From Crocinitomicaceae bacterium (lineage in GTDB: Bacteria; Bacteroidota; Bacteroidia; Flavobacteriales_D; Crocinitomicaceae): a stretch of DNA of 46,346 nt. Of the stretch, positions 43,746-46,346 are shown piece after piece. The notes under the pieces were generated by a model. The model worked only from the letters and a program-made list of their open reading frames with translations. It searched no databases and was not told the origin of the DNA. The stretch lies in NCBI GenBank assembly GCA_021740745.1, contig JAIOZF010000017.1, positions 1 through 46,346 on the forward strand. Reading direction: 5' to 3'. Numbering within the stretch: position 1 is the first letter of the stretch; each line of letters opens with the position of its first letter. The translations under genes were made by a program, and so were the position numbers.

Positions 43746-44234
43746 ATGAAACTTCATCTTATTCGTCATGCTAAAACGGAACCTTTTGCTGCAAGTGGCA
43801 AAGATTTCGATCGTGCATTACTTCCAAAAGGAGTAGTGCAATCCAATGCTTTAGGTGTTTATTTAGAGATTCATTTAACGGAAACGGTGGAAGTTTTTTG
43901 TTCGAGCGCAAAACGCACGCGTCAAACTTTTGCGATTCTTGACAATTACTTGAAAGTTTCTAAAAAAACCTTCTTAGATGATTTGTATCTGTGTGATCGC
44001 GAACAATTTCTTGCACTTATCTGGAAATTAAACCATAAAAATGACCTGGTAATTATCGGTCACAATGACGGAATTTCACAATTTGCTTCTTACTTGACGG
44101 ATGAATACATCCACATGAAAACAAGTGCCTACGTTTGTCTTGAATTCAAGTTGGATTCATGGAAGGAAGTATCAATGGGAACTGCTACTTTACTTGCTCA
44201 CTATCGTCCTCAGGTTGTGTTGCCGTTGGATTAG
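43746..44234 (+). CDS. SixA-like phosphohistidine phosphatase (histidine phosphatase family)
   Basis: A 162-residue member of the histidine phosphatase superfamily. It has the catalytic RHG-type motif LIRHAKTEP at the N-terminus, SSAKRTRQTF, and the second histidine in IIGHNDGISQFA. Size and motif match SixA, which removes phosphate from histidine-containing phosphotransfer proteins; the substrate here is unknown. The ATG at 43746 places the motif at residues 4-12 as usual; an ATG at 43722 is an alternative. The 3' end overlaps the convergent rhomboid gene by 50 nt. Confidence 0.88.
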   Translation: MKLHLIRHAKTEPFAASGKDFDRALLPKGVVQSNALGVYLEIHLTETVEVFCSSAKRTRQTFAILDNYLKVSKKTFLDDLYLCDREQFLALIWKLNHKNDLVIIGHNDGISQFASYLTDEYIHMKTSAYVCLEFKLDSWKEVSMGTATLLAHYRPQVVLPLD

Positions 44235-44973
44235 TTGGTATATAGTGATACACAATAAAGTGACCGTTTTCTTGTCGTTTACGTTCTGCTTCCAATTCTT
44301 CTGCTTGACGCAGACGCTCTAAATACATCCCTTCCAAATCGGGTGGTTCAATTCCGAGTTCTTTTTCGATCTCATACTGAAACTTAGGTCGTTGAGGTCC
44401 TTCCTTCCGGAATACAAAAGCGAGGATGATACCCGTTAAAAAACCCATTAAATGTCCTTCCCATGAAACCCGCTGTTCCATTGGAAAAACACCCCAAATC
44501 ATACTTCCGTAAATAAACGCTACAAACAAAGAAATACCTTGTAAAGGCAAGAACTTTCGAATAACACCTGAGGTAAACAAAAAGGAAGCAAGTCCGTAAA
44601 TAACGCCACTCATACCGATATGGTAAACACCTTTATCTGCAGCGTATGCCCACAATAAAAACCCAGTGAAAATCCAAATAAGTACGAAAACTTTCACGGC
44701 AATGCTCCTGTAAAAGTAAAATAAGGCAGCTGTAAGTATGAAGGTAGGAAGTGAATTGTTAATGATGTGCTCAATCTCCCGCGAGGAATGAAGGAGCGGC
44801 ATGAAGAGGATCCCTTTTAATCCATCAAGTGATTTTGGCAAAACACCTAAAGTATGTAGTGGATAATTAAACAAATGATTTGCCCACTGAAATAGCCACA
44901 TTACAATGAGTAAAAATGCAGGAATCAGAAAGGATTCAGTTGCTGTTCCGAAATGTTTTATTGGTTGTTTCAC
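44185..44973 (-). CDS. Rhomboid family intramembrane serine protease
   Basis: A 262-residue protein with six or so hydrophobic segments. The catalytic serine lies in YHIGMSGVIYGL (GxSG) and the catalytic histidine in WEGHLMGFLTG, the rhomboid Ser-His dyad within the membrane. The C-terminal ~60 residues are a charged cytoplasmic tail (EGMYLERLRQAEELEAERKR). It cleaves membrane proteins inside or near the bilayer; the substrate is unknown. GTG at 44973 is the chosen start since it precedes the first membrane segment; the next ATG is too late. The small lipoprotein gene lies 54 nt upstream on the same strand, and the 3' end overlaps the phosphatase gene by 50 nt. Confidence 0.9.
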   Translation of the reverse strand: MKQPIKHFGTATESFLIPAFLLIVMWLFQWANHLFNYPLHTLGVLPKSLDGLKGILFMPLLHSSREIEHIINNSLPTFILTAALFYFYRSIAVKVFVLIWIFTGFLLWAYAADKGVYHIGMSGVIYGLASFLFTSGVIRKFLPLQGISLFVAFIYGSMIWGVFPMEQRVSWEGHLMGFLTGIILAFVFRKEGPQRPKFQYEIEKELGIEPPDLEGMYLERLRQAEELEAERKRQENGHFIVYHYIPTNPTATQPEDDSEQVK

Positions 44974-45027
44974 AGGCCTCCGAGGTCAAAAGGTGTGCCC
45001 CTAAGAAAAGACTGCCAACTTGTCCGA

Positions 45028-45447
45028 TTAATCGACTTTTTTCAAAAACAAGGTGCGACGAGGAATTTCATCGGTCTTCAATTTCAAGTCATTTCCTACA
45101 AGTGATACTATTTGATAACTTTCAGGGATTCCTATCTCAAAAAATACTGAATCTTTTGCTTCATTTAATTTCCACTTCCCTTTATCGCTGGTCATTTTAC
45201 CAAGATAATTAGGTGCTTGTAATTCTAGGCTTTTATCTTCTCCAAAAACGAAGAATGTTTTGCCTTTTAAACGCTCGAACTCTTCTTCCATCTTGCCTTT
45301 TAGCATTTCACGCACATCCTCTTCAACGCCTTCAAAATGTTCTGAATAATCAATTTTTTCTAGACGCCATTTGCCTGCTATTTTGTCTTCATTTGAAGAA
45401 CAAGCCAAAAGGATAAAGGTCAAAGCAATAATGGAAAGTAGTTTCAT
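45028..45447 (-). CDS. Small lipoprotein, lipocalin-like
   Basis: A 139-residue lipoprotein with a signal peptide ending in LLAC (Cys16, followed by SSNEDK). The mature part begins IAGKWRLEKIDYSEHF and contains GKTFFVFGEDKSLEL, SDKGKWKLNEAKDSVFFEI and IVSLVGNDLKLKT, a G-x-W-rich strand pattern as in lipocalin-like Bacteroidota lipoproteins. The family call is tentative and the function unknown. The ATG at 45447 was chosen over an upstream frame start at 45480 because of the lipoprotein signal and a -7 element at 45465-45472. It is probably co-transcribed with the rhomboid gene. Confidence 0.78.
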   Translation of the reverse strand: MKLLSIIALTFILLACSSNEDKIAGKWRLEKIDYSEHFEGVEEDVREMLKGKMEEEFERLKGKTFFVFGEDKSLELQAPNYLGKMTSDKGKWKLNEAKDSVFFEIGIPESYQIVSLVGNDLKLKTDEIPRRTLFLKKVD

Positions 45448-45464
45448 TTCAAATTTTGTTTCGA

Positions 45465-45472
45465 CAAATATA
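45465..45472 (-). promoter_or_regulatory. -7 element of the lipoprotein-rhomboid unit
   Basis: On the minus strand TATATTTG matches TAnnTTTG and lies 17 nt before the ATG at 45447. It lies only 23 nt from the -7 element of the divergent DUF2480 gene, so the two promoters overlap back to back. Confidence 0.55.
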
Positions 45473-45495
45473 AAACACATTCAGCTATAAAAGAT

Positions 45496-45503
45496 TAGTT
45501 TTG
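45496..45503 (+). promoter_or_regulatory. -7 element of the DUF2480 gene
   Basis: TAGTTTTG matches TAnnTTTG, with a predicted start near 45510 and the ATG at 45522. It overlaps the upstream in-frame TTG at 45501, which is therefore not a start. Confidence 0.55.
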
Positions 45504-45521
45504 TATAGAAGACTTTTACCC

Positions 45522-46037
45522 ATGGATGAAATTGTAAATAAAGTAAAAGATAGCGGATTGATCTCATTAGATTTGGCTATGTACAAGCCATCAATACCTA
45601 TTGAAGGACTCGACTTAGCGGATCAACTTTGGCAGGGATTGGTGCTGAAAGAAAAGGATTTTAGAGAATGGATCAAGACCAACAATTGGCAGCAATACGT
45701 CGGAAAAGCGATTTATATACATTGTTCTGCTGATGCGATCATTCCGACTTGGGCATTTATGCTTGTTGCATCTAAACTTAGTGGAATTGCACATTCATTC
45801 ATTGTTGGATCTCAACTTGATTTAGAAAAACAACTTATTCATACCGCCATTCACCAGCAAGACCTCAACGAATTTAAAGACGGTCGCATCATTATCAAAG
45901 GATGTTCAGATATTTCTTGTCCCGACTTTGCGATGGTCGAATTGGTTTCTTTTCTCCAGCCTGTAGCAAAGAGTATCATGTATGGTGAACCGTGTTCGAC
46001 TGTACCTGTTTTTAAGAGACTAGAAAATAGGGACTAG
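45522..46037 (+). CDS. DUF2480 family protein
   Basis: A 171-residue cytoplasmic protein that I recognise as the Bacteroidota-restricted DUF2480 family from its segments SGLISLDLAMYKP, LADQLWQGLVLKEKDFREW, YIHCSADAIIPTWAFML, DGRIIIKGCSDISCPDFAMVEL and MYGEPCSTVPVFKR. The function is unknown. Several cysteines and acidic residues (CSADAIIP, GCSDISCPD, EPCSTVP) could form a metal site, but this is only a suggestion. It stands alone, with a convergent partial gene beginning to end 36 nt downstream. Confidence 0.82.
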   Translation: MDEIVNKVKDSGLISLDLAMYKPSIPIEGLDLADQLWQGLVLKEKDFREWIKTNNWQQYVGKAIYIHCSADAIIPTWAFMLVASKLSGIAHSFIVGSQLDLEKQLIHTAIHQQDLNEFKDGRIIIKGCSDISCPDFAMVELVSFLQPVAKSIMYGEPCSTVPVFKRLENRD

Positions 46038-46073
46038 AGACGAGAAATTTGGAATTTGGAATTAAAAAGCTTC

Positions 46074-46346
46074 TCAACAAATCAACAAAAGCCGTCTTTC
46101 GCTATTTTTTTCAAGTGGTGCGCGATGAAGACACGGCAAAACTTCACTTTCGGGATGGTCAATTGCTAAACGCCAAATATGTCCAAGTCCGAGATTGATT
46201 AGTTCTGCTTCAGGTTTAGCTTGATAGTGGAGATCGAAGAAATTTTCACTTAAAAAAGCTTCAAACCCATCTTGTGGGCCATCATAGAGCTTTTTAAGTT
46301 CAGCACTGATTTCTGGAACGAGTATTTTTTGAATGGCTTGTGAATT
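46074..46346 (-). CDS. Unrecognised protein, C-terminal part (5' end outside window)
   Basis: An open frame of 90 codons plus stop runs from the window edge to 46074 on the minus strand with no start codon needed inside the window. It reads IQKILVPEISAELKKLYDGP, FEAFLSENFFDLHYQAKPEA, LINLGLGHIWRLAIDHPES and ends RRLLLIC. Amino-acid composition is normal for a real soluble protein and codon use resembles its neighbours. I do not recognise the family. It converges on the DUF2480 gene. Confidence 0.65.
   Translation of the reverse strand, partial: NSQAIQKILVPEISAELKKLYDGPQDGFEAFLSENFFDLHYQAKPEAELINLGLGHIWRLAIDHPESEVLPCLHRAPLEKNSERRLLLIC

Overview
The window is AT-rich DNA from a member of the Bacteroidota, most likely the Flavobacteriales (a Fluviicola/Crocinitomicaceae-like organism). 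The evidence is giant secreted proteins with type IX secretion system (T9SS) type B C-terminal sorting domains, a T9SS type A protein, a PorP/SprF protein, SUF genes in Bacteroidota style, and many start-proximal promoters matching the Bacteroidota -7 element TAnnTTTG. Genes are tightly packed, with many 1-4 nt overlaps and several overlaps at convergent or divergent ends. No phage, insertion sequence, CRISPR array, tRNA or rRNA was seen.

Layout. 1-4108 (+): one likely operon with the end of a polyprenyl diphosphate synthase, a MORN_2-repeat lipoprotein, DNA primase dnaG (three of four zinc ligands substituted) and an MscS-type channel. 4105-7503 (-): deoC plus two aldehyde dehydrogenase genes that together resemble a split ALDH16. 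7602-9547 (-): a MORN_2-repeat secreted protein and L-threonine 3-dehydrogenase. 9799-12197 (+): tyrosine catabolism (homogentisate dioxygenase and 4-hydroxyphenylpyruvate dioxygenase). 12430-15906: purE, a NamZ/DUF1343 lipoprotein and an FtsX-like permease.

16117-27519 (-) is the most striking block: promoter, small secreted protein, 2800-residue T9SS type B adhesin-like protein with two long repeat arrays, PorP/SprF, a PD40/SprB-repeat/OmpA-like protein, terminator. 27568-29047 (-) holds ribF and an overlapping leucine-rich-repeat gene. 29099-33051 (-) is a second giant T9SS type B protein (1192 residues), again preceded by a small secreted protein. 33194-37247 (+) is the SUF iron-sulfur operon (sufA-like, sufB, sufC, sufD) behind a promoter overlapped by a perfect 7-bp inverted repeat.

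37257-46346 carries a HEAT-like protein, a solute-binding lipoprotein, the RNase P RNA gene rnpB, a T9SS type A protein, a three-gene ECF sigma / membrane-spanning barrel protein / lipoprotein operon, a SixA-like phosphatase, a rhomboid protease, a small lipoprotein, a DUF2480 protein, and the end of an unrecognised gene cut by the window edge.

Most interesting candidates: the sigma factor operon whose second protein appears to have an inner-membrane helix and an outer-membrane barrel-like domain in one chain; the giant T9SS operon and its small leading protein; the split ALDH16; and the SUF operator. Functional calls are from recognised motifs and family knowledge only; no database search was run.
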